DNA from: Chungangia koreensis
Lineage (GTDB): Bacteria > Bacillota > Bacilli > Bacillales_A > Planococcaceae
Length of the DNA stretch: 64,000 nucleotides
Assembly: GCF_042651785.1 (NCBI RefSeq)
Contig: NZ_JBHSEC010000001.1
Coordinates: forward strand, 204,659-268,658
Direction: 5' to 3'
The position numbers and the translations under genes were made by a program. Below, one piece after another: positions 42,002-50,772 of the stretch. The notes beneath the pieces were generated by a model. The model was not told where the DNA came from. It worked only from the letters and a program-made list of their open reading frames with translations, and made no database searches. The stretch's first letter is position 1. The number at the start of each line of letters is the position of its first letter.

Positions 42002-42030
42002 TAATATGAGTTGGAATTGAAAAAACATGC
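42002..42030 (-). promoter_or_regulatory. Sigma-G promoter of yfhD-sspH
   Basis: Minus-strand GCATG (42030-42026), 17-base spacer, CATATTA (42008-42002), 29 bases before the YfhD start; matches the forespore consensus and the two SASP promoters at 4.3-4.7 kb. Confidence 0.75.
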
Positions 42031-42037
42031 AGGAACA

Positions 42038-42067
42038 AAAACCCGGAAATGCAACCATTTCCGGGTT
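42038..42067 (-). terminator. Terminator of receptor-peptide operon
   Basis: Perfect stem AACCCGGAAATG/CATTTCCGGGTT with a 4-base loop; followed on the minus strand by TTTTTG. It comes just after the peptide gene. Confidence 0.9.
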
Positions 42068-42073
42068 AAGTCT

Positions 42074-42193
42074 TCATATTACAGATTTATTTTCAGTTGG
42101 AACAGGTGGATCGTCCTCGCCAAAGGTGAATAGTTCATTTTCGTTCGAACCTATAATTGTGACTAACAAAAGGAAACACAAAAAGCTTTTCAT
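42074..42193 (-). CDS. Predicted exported signalling pro-peptide (Phr/NprX-like)
   Basis: A 39-residue ORF starting at the base after the stop codon of the HTH-TPR receptor gene (TAG then ATG), with GGGAGGATTTGTAG as ribosome site inside the receptor gene's end. It has one basic residue, a hydrophobic helix (FLCFLLLVTIIG) like a secretion signal, then a polar acidic tail FGEDDPPVPTENKSVI. This is the usual form of pro-peptides of RRNPP systems (NprX, PapR, Phr). The mature peptide is presumably cut from the tail and re-imported. A perfect terminator follows immediately. Confidence 0.75.
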   Translation of the reverse strand: MKSFLCFLLLVTIIGSNENELFTFGEDDPPVPTENKSVI

Positions 42194-43504
42194 CTACAAA
42201 TCCTCCCATTTCTCCACATTTCTTTGTTTGTAGATGACATTATTCGCTTTTTGATAAAATTCTCCTGCTAACTTGAATTTGTTTTGATGGAATAAGTGGT
42301 CTCCAAGTAGTATTGAGTATTTTTGAATGTGTCTCAGATCGAAAGTTTTTTCAAAATGTTTGACTGCTTCTTTAAGCAAATGATCTAAGTTCTGTCTATT
42401 TGTATGGAGCGCCTTGTAAATAGAAAAATGGTAGTGATACGTAATCGGTAAAGCTGAACGGTCTTGGGTTAATTCATTCTTTAAATAATCGATGCCTTTT
42501 TGGCACCAGCGCAAAACTAACATAGAATTACCTAACTTAGAATATTCCACGATAAGTGCATGAATTGTCACTAAAACCTTTCCATGATGTTGCTCTGTTT
42601 TCTTCAAGTCTAAGCTTATATGAAAATATTCTAAAGCTTTCTCAGAATTACCTTCAAGGGAATAAAGGGTTCCTAAGTTGTGATAACACATTCCTTTGTA
42701 ATAAGGCAGATTGAAATCTTCTGCAAGTTTCAATGCAAGTGAATAGTTTTCTCTTGCCTTTTTGAAATGGTTCAGATTTCTATAGGAGATGCCTAATAGT
42801 ATGTAACAATCCATTGCCCGTTCAAAGTATAAATGATTTTTATAATACTCTAATGCGGTTGTCGTAAAATTCACGGAGCTGAAGTTTTCACCGTTTTTGT
42901 GATAGATATTACCCAATATGCTATGGAAGTCTGCAAGTTCCCAGTCTTCCAGCAATGCCTTTTTAGTCAGTTCCAAATTCTTTTCCAATGACAGGAGACT
43001 GCTGTGAAACTTGTACTCAAAAAACTCAAATAGTCCAACATTAATATTGAAGATGAATTTCTGATGGTGATCGAACTGATCCTCGACTGACCGCAGTGCC
43101 TCTATAAATGGAGATAGGTCTTGATCTTGATCCTGCAAAATGAGGAATAGGCGGAACATGAGTAGATTGTATGTGTAAAAGTTATGTAAGTTTTGAAAGT
43201 GTATTTTATGTTCGGCAAATTGCTGTAAATATTCACGTATTTCTTCTTTATTTCTCTTTAAAATCCCTTCTTTGTAAACAGCTTGCAACGATGAGATGAT
43301 TCGACTTTCATCTTGATGTGATAGCTCTTTAATCTCAATTCCCAGCTTATTTAGTAAAAGTTGAAGAACTTCCTCACTCGGAATGGCGGTTCCATTTTCG
43401 ATTTTACTCAAATGAGAAGCAGAACATATGCCCTCTGCCAATGTGGATTGCTTCATCTTTTGTTTAAACCGTTCCTGGCGAATCATTTGACCAATGCTGC
43501 TCAT
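42194..43504 (-). CDS. HTH-TPR quorum-sensing receptor (RRNPP family) with attached peptide
   Basis: A 436-residue regulator. Residues 3-60 are an XRE-type HTH (IGQMIRQERFKQ, STLAEGICSASHLSKIENG); residues about 70-430 are helical TPR-like repeats (e.g. FHSILGNIYHKNGENFSSVN, CYHNLGTLYSLEGNSEKALE). Size and order match NprR-type receptors, in which a small re-imported peptide binds the TPRs and switches DNA binding. The peptide gene follows with no gap. ATG 43504 follows GGCAGGTGAGAAGT and aligns with the start of the paralogue upstream. Confidence 0.85.
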   Translation of the reverse strand: MSSIGQMIRQERFKQKMKQSTLAEGICSASHLSKIENGTAIPSEEVLQLLLNKLGIEIKELSHQDESRIISSLQAVYKEGILKRNKEEIREYLQQFAEHKIHFQNLHNFYTYNLLMFRLFLILQDQDQDLSPFIEALRSVEDQFDHHQKFIFNINVGLFEFFEYKFHSSLLSLEKNLELTKKALLEDWELADFHSILGNIYHKNGENFSSVNFTTTALEYYKNHLYFERAMDCYILLGISYRNLNHFKKARENYSLALKLAEDFNLPYYKGMCYHNLGTLYSLEGNSEKALEYFHISLDLKKTEQHHGKVLVTIHALIVEYSKLGNSMLVLRWCQKGIDYLKNELTQDRSALPITYHYHFSIYKALHTNRQNLDHLLKEAVKHFEKTFDLRHIQKYSILLGDHLFHQNKFKLAGEFYQKANNVIYKQRNVEKWEDL

Positions 43505-43547
43505 ACTTCTCACCTGCCTCGTCTCGCTCATATATGTTAATCAGTTT

Positions 43548-43578
43548 AAAAACCGGAAGACAGCTCTTCCGGTTTTTT
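43548..43578 (-). terminator. Terminator of upstream HTH-TPR gene
   Basis: AAACCGGAAGA/TCTTCCGGTTTTT stem on the minus strand, six bases after the stop of the 43584 gene; it leaves no room for a peptide ORF there. Confidence 0.9.
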
Positions 43579-43583
43579 GATCA

Positions 43584-44888
43584 CTATAGATCTTCCCAAA
43601 ACCTTACTCTCTTTTGCTTAAAGATTGCTCTCTCCGCTTTTTGGAAGTAATCCATTGCTTTTTTATAATCTTCGTTTTGTGCGTAATGATCGATTAACAA
43701 TACCGAATACTTGTGGATGTATCGGTAGTCGTCAATTTTTTCGAAATGAGCAATGGCTTCTTTTAAAATCTCTTCTTTATCTAAAGCATTACTGTGCAGC
43801 GCCCCGTATATTAAATAATGATATCGATAAGATTCAGCAAGTGCACTGTGATTATCATCATATTCCTTGTCCAATATGTTGAGTCCTTTTTTGCACCAAC
43901 GAATCACTTGGATGGAATTGTTTAGTTTTGAATATTCATTAATGAGAGCCAAAATGGTGGCTATTCGTCCTTCTTTTATCTTCATATGGTATTTAGATTC
44001 AAGGCTAAGGTGATAATACTCAATTGACTTTTCTGGGTTTCCTGCCATTGCGTGGAGTCTGCCTAAGTTATGGTGAAACATGGACTGGTAACTATTCAAA
44101 CCAAGCTCGTTTGCTAACTTTTGACCCAACAAATAACTTTCCTTCGCTTTTTCAAGCTGATTTGTATTTTTGAAGGAAATACCTAAAATAATATAGCAAT
44201 CAATAGCTCGTATTAAATATAAGTTGTCTCTAAAGAAGCGCATCGCTTTAGATATATATTGAATCGCCCTGAAATATTCATCTATTTTCATATAGGTAGT
44301 CCCTATAAAATTGTAGAAGTCTGCAAGCTCCCAAGCTTCAATTTGCACCATTTTTATTAACTCGAAAGAGCGCTCCAAAATTTCAATACTTTTTTGGAAT
44401 TCAAACTGGGAGTAATAGTAGATTCCCATATTTAGATGGAAGATGAATTTTTGTCGTTCATTAAACTGACTAGCCACCAACTCTAAAGTTTCTATGAATG
44501 GGGAAACATCCTGTTCTCGTAAAACAAGGAATAATCTGCACATGAGGAGATTATAGGTATAAAAGTTATCCATGGACTTAAATTGAATTTTTTGTCCCGC
44601 GAACTGGAGAAGGAAATCTCTTATTTGTTCGTGGTCCCGATTTAATACGGCGTCCTTATACATAGTTTCAAGCCGATCTATAATTTGCTCCTCTTCTTCC
44701 ACTGAGTATTCGCTCATCTGGACATTTAATTTCTCCAGTAGTAGATTTGCAATTTCTTCACTTGGAATGGCTGAATTATTTTCAATCTTGCTTAAATGAG
44801 AGGCGGAGCAAATACCTGCCGCCAATGTTGACTGTTTCATGTTTTGTTTTATTCGTTCCTGACGGATCAGATGTCCGATCCTGCTCAT
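43584..44888 (-). CDS. Second HTH-TPR receptor (RRNPP family), no peptide gene
   Basis: A 434-residue paralogue of the receptor at 42194: HTH at 2-58 (IGHLIRQERIKQNMKQSTLA, GICSASHLSKIENNSAIPSEE) and TPR helices to the end (ADFYNFIGTTYMKIDEYFRA, SMFHHNLGRLHAMAGNPEKS), with both proteins ending in WEDL. A terminator follows directly and no pro-peptide ORF is seen, so it may share the peptide encoded at 42074 or be an orphan. ACAGGTGAAACAGT precedes the ATG. It is divergent from an ABC transporter operon and could control it. Confidence 0.85.
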   Translation of the reverse strand: MSRIGHLIRQERIKQNMKQSTLAAGICSASHLSKIENNSAIPSEEIANLLLEKLNVQMSEYSVEEEEQIIDRLETMYKDAVLNRDHEQIRDFLLQFAGQKIQFKSMDNFYTYNLLMCRLFLVLREQDVSPFIETLELVASQFNERQKFIFHLNMGIYYYSQFEFQKSIEILERSFELIKMVQIEAWELADFYNFIGTTYMKIDEYFRAIQYISKAMRFFRDNLYLIRAIDCYIILGISFKNTNQLEKAKESYLLGQKLANELGLNSYQSMFHHNLGRLHAMAGNPEKSIEYYHLSLESKYHMKIKEGRIATILALINEYSKLNNSIQVIRWCKKGLNILDKEYDDNHSALAESYRYHYLIYGALHSNALDKEEILKEAIAHFEKIDDYRYIHKYSVLLIDHYAQNEDYKKAMDYFQKAERAIFKQKRVRFWEDL

Positions 44889-45053
44889 ACTGTTTCACCT
44901 GTCTTCCTCTTATGTTACTAAGTCTACAACATTTCACATAATTCGACACGGAAAATAGGACAAATGACACTTGGGAAATTTTCTTCTAAAACCTCAAATA
45001 TTTTGCCTTATTTTTTAAAAATTTCCCGGTCCTGTTGTTAAAAAACAAGTGGT

Positions 45054-45069
45054 TTGGAAACGCTTGCGA
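45054..45069 (+). promoter_or_regulatory. Candidate cre (CcpA) site
   Basis: TTGGAAACGCTTGCGA matches the cre consensus WTGNAARCGNWWNCAW except for one G in place of A. It overlaps a -35-like TTGCGA of the ABC transporter operon promoter (a TAAAAT preceded by TGTGC lies at 45089). Catabolite control is possible. Confidence 0.4.
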
Positions 45070-45123
45070 TTATTGTAATATTCTGTGCTAAAATTAGTAA
45101 GATTAAGAGACAAGGGGGTACTT

Positions 45124-45930
45124 ATGAAAAACACTGGGGAAGTGGTACTGTGCATTAAAAGTCTTTCAAAGAAATTCGGGAACAAAACAGTTCTGAATGG
45201 AATTGACTTGGAAGTCTATAAGGGGCAGATCATTGGATACATCGGACCAAATGGTGCAGGGAAGAGCACAACTGTAAAAATTATGCTTGGCCTATTGGAT
45301 GGTTATAGTGGTTCTGTTGAACTATTTGGTAAAGATATTTCTTCTGACAATTATACATATAAACGAAAAATTGGCTACGTGCCGGAGACGGCAGAATTGT
45401 ACGAGAATCTAACGGCTGCAGAATATTTGGTCTTCGTTGGCGAACTATATGGGATGGATAGTTCGATTGCAGAAGAAAAGGCAAGGAAGCTGATGAAGGA
45501 GTTTGGAATAGAGGAAGTATTTCATTCCCGGATTTCATCTTTTTCAAAAGGAATGAAACAGAAGGTACTGATCATTTCGAGCTTACTCCACGATCCGGAT
45601 CTATTATTTTTTGATGAGCCATTAAGTGGATTAGATGCCAATAGTGTTGTCATTATAAAAGAATTGATGACTCAGCTCGCTGAAAGGGGAAAGACCATCT
45701 TTTATTCATCACATATTATGGATGTTGTTGAAAAAATCAGTAACCGAATTATTCTCTTGGTTAATGGAACAATTATGGCAGATGGGAGCTTTGAGGAGCT
45801 GAAGGAGAAAAGTGAAGAAGGCACACTTGAAGAAATTTTTAATCAACTGACTGGATTCCATCAACATAAATCGATTGCCCAAGATGTAGTCTCTATTATA
45901 AGTGAGGGAAAAGAATATGAGTCAGTTTAA
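45124..45930 (+). CDS. ABC transporter ATPase
   Basis: A 268-residue ABC ATPase: Walker A GPNGAGKST at about 41, signature SSFSKGMKQKV at about 138, Walker B LLFFDEP and SSHIMDVVEK (H-loop). The first signature residues (SFSKGM) are of the exporter type seen in bacteriocin and natA-like transporters. ATG 45124 follows ACAAGGGGGTACTT. The 235-base space between this gene and the divergent HTH-TPR gene holds both promoters and a cre-like site. It overlaps the permease gene by 14 bases. Confidence 0.9.
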   Translation: MKNTGEVVLCIKSLSKKFGNKTVLNGIDLEVYKGQIIGYIGPNGAGKSTTVKIMLGLLDGYSGSVELFGKDISSDNYTYKRKIGYVPETAELYENLTAAEYLVFVGELYGMDSSIAEEKARKLMKEFGIEEVFHSRISSFSKGMKQKVLIISSLLHDPDLLFFDEPLSGLDANSVVIIKELMTQLAERGKTIFYSSHIMDVVEKISNRIILLVNGTIMADGSFEELKEKSEEGTLEEIFNQLTGFHQHKSIAQDVVSIISEGKEYESV

Positions 45931-47542
45931 TTCCCTCCGATTTTTGGATATTTTTAAAGGGCTCTTTTTCAAAATGGGCATTGATTACAACGTCATGAGA
46001 TCCATTCTGAAGGTAAAGCTGATGATGGACCGTCGGAGGATTCCATCGATATTAAATGAATCAAAAATAGATGAAGAAAAAAATTATTTTCTTCGTTCGT
46101 TAGGAATCTATGCCCTTTATGGATTAATCCTCATTCCGTTTTTGCTTTTTGGAGATCATGCTTTTATCCAAATGAGTTTGATTTTTGGGGTGCTCTTTTT
46201 TATTTTGATTACGACCATGATTGCTGACTTTTCATCGACAATGTTAGATATAAATGACCGCCATATTTTACACACTAAACCGGTAAGTAACCGGACAATT
46301 ACCGCAGCAAAAACGATTCATATGGTCATTTACCTATTGATGATTATCGTTGCACTGACTACTATACCAATTGTTTTCATGTTGATTAATCGAGGCATCC
46401 TTTTTGTCATGTTGTTTATAGTAGAAATGATTGCACTGAGTGTCTTTTTAATTGTTTTTACGGCCCTCATCTATTTTTTGATTTTACGATTTTTAGATGG
46501 AGAACGGCTAAAAGATGTTATCAACTATGTCCAGATCATACTTTCTGTTGCAATCTTTGTCGGCTTTCAAGTATTAGTTAGACTATTCGACTTTAGTTCG
46601 TTTGAATTTATATATGAGTATAGTTGGTGGCATCTGCTCATTCCGCCTCTATGGTTTGCGGCGCCTTTTGAACTGGTTCTATCAGGTAACACATCATGGT
46701 CAATTAACCTGCTTTCTTTGCTTTCTATTGGTATTCCAGTGATTGCTTTGGTGATTTACATTAAAATGATGCCAGCTTTTGAACGGTATTTAGAAAAAAT
46801 GAGGGAAGTTTCAACTGACAAAAAGAAGCGGGTCATTTGGGATGATTTTTGCTCGAAATTATTGTGTAGAACAAAAAAAGAGAGGACCTTTTTTAGATTT
46901 TCCTCTATTATGATTTCGCGTGAACGGGACTTCAGGCTGAAAGTGTACCCGGGTTTGGGAATTGCAATGTTTCTGCCGTTCCTCATTCTATTCAATGAAT
47001 ATCGTGCCAGCTCTTTTGAAGAATTGAGAAATAGTAACTATTTCATGTCGATTTACCTTTGTGGCTTGGTGTTAGTAACTTCTATACAAATGCTAAAGTA
47101 CTCTAACAATTATAAAGGAGCATGGATCTTCACCATGTCCCCTCACGCTGAAAAGAGATTATTTAGTGCAGCCATCAAGACGGTCTTATTGAAACTCTAT
47201 CTACCAGTTTTCTTATTGGTATCTTTTGCGTATATATGGATCTTCTCAATTGAAATACTTCCTGATTTAATGGCCGTATTCTTAGGGCATATCATTTCAG
47301 CACTGATTATTTTCAAAGCTATCCATGATACAAAGTATCCGTTTACTGTGCCATTTAACACGGTGCAGGAAGGTAACTCGTTTAAAATGTTTTTCCTAAC
47401 ACTAACTCCAGGATTATTCTTTGTTGTCCATTTGATTTTCCAATCATTCACTTTGGGGATTTATATTTATTTAGTAATTCTATTATGTACGGTGGTTATT
47501 TATTGGAATCGTTTATTCCGTATTTCCTTACCTGTTGCCTGA
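45917..47542 (+). CDS. ABC transporter permease (large, about 12 helices)
   Basis: A 541-residue integral membrane protein that forms the transporter with the ATPase at 45124. Hydrophobic segments cluster at about 75-120, 140-260, 275-300 and 370-540, separated by a cytoplasmic loop with KKKRVIWDDF. It resembles large ABC-2-like permeases linked to exporters, but I cannot name the subfamily or substrate. ATG 45917 follows GTGAGGGAAAAGAAT. Confidence 0.75.
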   Translation: MSQFNSLRFLDIFKGLFFKMGIDYNVMRSILKVKLMMDRRRIPSILNESKIDEEKNYFLRSLGIYALYGLILIPFLLFGDHAFIQMSLIFGVLFFILITTMIADFSSTMLDINDRHILHTKPVSNRTITAAKTIHMVIYLLMIIVALTTIPIVFMLINRGILFVMLFIVEMIALSVFLIVFTALIYFLILRFLDGERLKDVINYVQIILSVAIFVGFQVLVRLFDFSSFEFIYEYSWWHLLIPPLWFAAPFELVLSGNTSWSINLLSLLSIGIPVIALVIYIKMMPAFERYLEKMREVSTDKKKRVIWDDFCSKLLCRTKKERTFFRFSSIMISRERDFRLKVYPGLGIAMFLPFLILFNEYRASSFEELRNSNYFMSIYLCGLVLVTSIQMLKYSNNYKGAWIFTMSPHAEKRLFSAAIKTVLLKLYLPVFLLVSFAYIWIFSIEILPDLMAVFLGHIISALIIFKAIHDTKYPFTVPFNTVQEGNSFKMFFLTLTPGLFFVVHLIFQSFTLGIYIYLVILLCTVVIYWNRLFRISLPVA

Positions 47543-47694
47543 TGGCAATGGGTATTTTTGCATGGACAAATACAGTCTTATATTGAAACTATCAACCTCT
47601 TATTATATGATGGTAGTAATTATCCTTAATATTTTGAATATTCATTATATCGGGATAATATAATGGGAGAATAAACAATTAAGGGGGTTTTCCA

Positions 47695-48471
47695 TTGAAA
47701 AGGGGAGTACGTTATATCGCATTAGGAATGCTTTTGGCATTCAGTATGTTCTTAACTGCATGCGGAACAAGTGGGGGAGGTTCCGCAGACGCAGGGGAAA
47801 AAGTATATGTTGTCGGAACCGATGCAACATATGCACCGATGGAGTATATGGATGACAAGGGGAATATCGTGGGGATTGATATTGAAATCGTTAATGCCAT
47901 AGCGGAAGCAGCCGGTATTAAAGTCGAATATAAAAACTACGGTTGGGAGCCGCTATTTTCAGCTGTAAAGAATGAGGAAGTGGACTTCGCTGTTTCTTCT
48001 ATCACGATTACTGATGATCGGAAGAAAGAGTATGATTTCACAGATCCATATTTCATTGCGAATCAATTGATTTTGGTTCCTGAAGATTCTCCAGTTGAAT
48101 CATTCAAGGATTTGAAAGACAAAAAAGTGGCTGTACAAATTAGTACGACAGGCCATAAAGTTGTAGAAAAATTGTTAGGGAAGACGAGTGCTAACATTTT
48201 AGCTCCTGAATCCATGCCGTTGGCCATACAAGAAATGATTATTGGTAACGCGGACGCTGCAGTAGGCGACAACTTTGTTCTTCTCGATTATCAAAAAAAT
48301 AACCCGAACGTTAAACTGAAAACGATTAATGATGATTCTTTTGAAAAAGAGTATTACGGGCTCATGGTGAAAAAAGGGAACGAAGAACTCGTGGAAATTC
48401 TGAATGAAGGAATCAAGAAAATTAAAGAGAGCGGAAAGCTTGAAGAACTAGCTGGTTTTAAAGTGGAATAG
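47695..48471 (+). CDS. Amino-acid ABC transporter substrate-binding lipoprotein
   Basis: A 258-residue SBP_bac_3 protein with signal peptide and lipobox FLTACG (Cys23). Mature part: TDATYAPMEYMDDKGNIVGIDIEI, SSITITDDRKKEYDFTDPYF and VGDNFVLLDYQ, typical of polar/basic amino-acid binders (ArtP/ArtJ type). Start is TTG after AAGGGGGTTTTCCA. Operon order binding protein, permease, ATPase is that of B. subtilis artPQR; the arginine specificity is not proven. Confidence 0.9.
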   Translation: MKRGVRYIALGMLLAFSMFLTACGTSGGGSADAGEKVYVVGTDATYAPMEYMDDKGNIVGIDIEIVNAIAEAAGIKVEYKNYGWEPLFSAVKNEEVDFAVSSITITDDRKKEYDFTDPYFIANQLILVPEDSPVESFKDLKDKKVAVQISTTGHKVVEKLLGKTSANILAPESMPLAIQEMIIGNADAAVGDNFVLLDYQKNNPNVKLKTINDDSFEKEYYGLMVKKGNEELVEILNEGIKKIKESGKLEELAGFKVE

Positions 48472-48488
48472 CTTCAGGGGGTGTATGA

Positions 48489-49226
48489 ATGGACTTTCTG
48501 CCGGATATCCGATGGGATATGATATGGAACTACCGCGAGATGTTTATCCGAGGAATCTTTGTTACATTGGCGTTAACATTTGTCGGATATATCGGGGGAA
48601 TCGTTTTAGGCCTACTAGTAGGAATCGGGAAGATATCCAAGAAAAAGTGGATTTTTTACCCGACTAAATTCTATGTGGATTTTTTCAGAGGAACTCCTTT
48701 ACTCGTACAAATTTTATTAATTCATTATGCTGTGATTCCTACTATTTTCGGGCACTCTTTAGGTTTCTTCGTAACCGGATCGATTGCATTGATCTTAAAT
48801 AGTGCAGCCTATAATGCCGAAATCATCCGAGCAGGAATCGAATCGATTGAAAAGGGACAGATGGAGGCAGCAAGATCCCTCGGGATGCCGCCAAACACTG
48901 CAATGAAAATTGTAATTCTACCACAAGCGATGAGAAGAATGATTCCGCCGTTAGGCAACGAATTAATCGCACTGCTGAAAGATACATCTTTGGTGAGTGT
49001 ACTTGCAGCGACAGACCTTTTGTACGCCGCAAAAATCGTAGCAGGTGCCTATTTACGTTTTTGGGAGCCTTATATCACCATTGCCATCATCTATCTGTTC
49101 CTGACATTCATTTTCGGGAAATTGATTACTTATGTGGAGAAACGTTTCAGTAATAGTTACGTACCTAAAAAACGAAAGGCTCTGTTCGCTTCCGGAGGTC
49201 AAGCATTAGGAGGCGGTTCAAATTGA
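48489..49226 (+). CDS. Amino-acid ABC transporter permease
   Basis: A 245-residue permease of the HisM/GlnP type with five helices; conserved FFRGTPLLVQILLIHY and the EAA loop GQMEAARSLGMPPNTAMKIVILPQAMR are present. ATG 48489 follows AGGGGGTGTATGA. The stop overlaps the TTG of the ATPase gene. Confidence 0.92.
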   Translation: MDFLPDIRWDMIWNYREMFIRGIFVTLALTFVGYIGGIVLGLLVGIGKISKKKWIFYPTKFYVDFFRGTPLLVQILLIHYAVIPTIFGHSLGFFVTGSIALILNSAAYNAEIIRAGIESIEKGQMEAARSLGMPPNTAMKIVILPQAMRRMIPPLGNELIALLKDTSLVSVLAATDLLYAAKIVAGAYLRFWEPYITIAIIYLFLTFIFGKLITYVEKRFSNSYVPKKRKALFASGGQALGGGSN

Positions 49227-49975
49227 TATCGATTAGAGATTTGCATAAGTCTTTTGGCGATTTAAGTGTTCTGAAGGGAATAGATTATGAAATTAAGGAA
49301 AAGGAAGTAATTTGTGTCATCGGACCAAGTGGCTCTGGGAAGAGTACTTTCCTTCGTTGTATAAATCTTCTTGAGGAAATTACGTCTGGAGAAGTGTACA
49401 TCGATGGCATGAAGGTCAACGATCCGAATACGGATATCAATAAAATTCGTAAAGAAGTGGGCATGGTGTTCCAGCAGTTCAATTTATTCCCGCATATGCG
49501 GGTGTTGGATAACATTACGGTAGCACCGATTAAGATTCGGAAGATGAACCCGAAGGATGCAGAAGGGCTTGCGCGAAAATTATTAGAAAAAGTAGGGCTG
49601 AGTGACAAAGCGGATGCGTACCCTGAACAACTTTCGGGTGGGCAAATGCAGCGTGTAGCGATTGCCAGAGCATTGGCGATGCAGCCGAAAGTGATGCTGT
49701 TTGATGAACCGACTTCCGCACTTGACCCGGAAATGGTGAAGGAAGTGCTCGACGTCATGAAGCAGCTGGCCCTTGAAGGGATGACGATGGTTGTCGTCAC
49801 CCACGAAATGGGATTCGCCCGCGGCATGGGCGACCGTGTTTTGTTCATGGACCAAGGACTGTTGGTAGAAGAAGGACCTCCTGAACAAATTTTCGGCAAT
49901 CCGAAAAGTGAACGAACGAAAGAATTCTTAAGCAAGGTGCTATGGAGTGCCAATGAAGAATCGCTCCCACTATAA
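49223..49975 (+). CDS. Amino-acid ABC transporter ATPase
   Basis: A 250-residue GlnQ/ArtR-type ATPase: Walker A GPSGSGKST, QQFNLFPHM, signature EQLSGGQMQRVAIARAL, Walker B VMLFDEPTSALDPEMV and VVTHEMGFAR. The start is TTG overlapping the permease stop (TTGA), with TTAGGAGGCGGTTCAAA upstream. A terminator begins inside its last codons. Confidence 0.92.
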   Translation: MISIRDLHKSFGDLSVLKGIDYEIKEKEVICVIGPSGSGKSTFLRCINLLEEITSGEVYIDGMKVNDPNTDINKIRKEVGMVFQQFNLFPHMRVLDNITVAPIKIRKMNPKDAEGLARKLLEKVGLSDKADAYPEQLSGGQMQRVAIARALAMQPKVMLFDEPTSALDPEMVKEVLDVMKQLALEGMTMVVVTHEMGFARGMGDRVLFMDQGLLVEEGPPEQIFGNPKSERTKEFLSKVLWSANEESLPL

Positions 49976-49993
49976 TGTGGGAGTATTTTTTAT
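49962..49993 (+). terminator. Rho-independent terminator
   Basis: GCTCCCAC/GTGGGAGT stem with ATTTTTT; overlaps the end of the ATPase gene. Confidence 0.85.
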
Positions 49994-50087
49994 GCCATTT
50001 TCATAGGCGGTGTTTCATAACATGAAGTATCGAACAGAAAGAACCGAAATTAATAAGAGGTCGTCCTATTAGGAAAGGGGTGGAGGA

Positions 50088-50669
50088 ATGTCGATTTCGT
50101 GGAAAATAACAACTATATGTATTTTGATTGGGGGATCGGCTATTGGCTTTTGGGCCCTAACCGGTAGGTGGATGGAAGAGGGATTGACGCCTGAAGCTGA
50201 TGGGACCAACGAGTATGCTATAGTTTTAGGGGCAAAGGTTAACGGGGAAGTACCATCTTTATCATTGCATTATCGAATTGATGCAGCTCTCGACTATGCT
50301 GAAAAATATCCACATGTAAAATTAATATTATCGGGTGGTCAAGGACCGGATGAAATGATGACCGAAGCGGAAGCGATGAGAAGGTATTTAGTTGAAAAAG
50401 GAATTAATGAAGAACGATTAGTATTAGAAGAGGAATCTACTACAACCTATGAAAATCTACTTTACTCAAAAGAGCTTATGCCTGAATCTGTTAAATCCGT
50501 AACCATCATCACGAGTGATTATCACTTGGCGAGAGCTCGGCTACTCGCAGAAAAAATTGGTTTTGAGTCAACTGACTCGGTTTTGGCTAATACACCAAAA
50601 GTGGTCGAAACTAAATTGAAGACGCGCGAACGTCTTGCTCTTTTAAAAACAGTTTTGTTTGGAGAATAA
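50088..50669 (+). CDS. YdcF/SanA-like DUF218 protein
   Basis: A 193-residue membrane-anchored protein: one N-terminal helix (ITTICILIGGSAIGFWAL) then a DUF218 domain with YAIVLGAKV, LILSGGQGPDEMMTEAEAMRRY and the late TSDYHLARARLLAEK. Family members act on envelope lipids or in vancomycin tolerance; exact function unknown. AGGAAAGGGGTGGAGGA precedes the ATG. Confidence 0.88.
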   Translation: MSISWKITTICILIGGSAIGFWALTGRWMEEGLTPEADGTNEYAIVLGAKVNGEVPSLSLHYRIDAALDYAEKYPHVKLILSGGQGPDEMMTEAEAMRRYLVEKGINEERLVLEEESTTTYENLLYSKELMPESVKSVTIITSDYHLARARLLAEKIGFESTDSVLANTPKVVETKLKTRERLALLKTVLFGE

Positions 50670-50772
50670 TGTTTAGTTTTTTCAATTTTAGCGTTTACAT
50701 ACATATCGCCATTCGCTGCAACCATACTATACACGATGCTCAAAGCATCGAATATTCGGGAGGAGCGAGGAT

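Noticed and set aside
49285..49953. Long 222-codon minus-strand frame opposite the amino-acid ABC ATPase gene
   Set aside because: Antisense shadow of a well-conserved ATPase; no ribosome site and no recognisable protein pattern.
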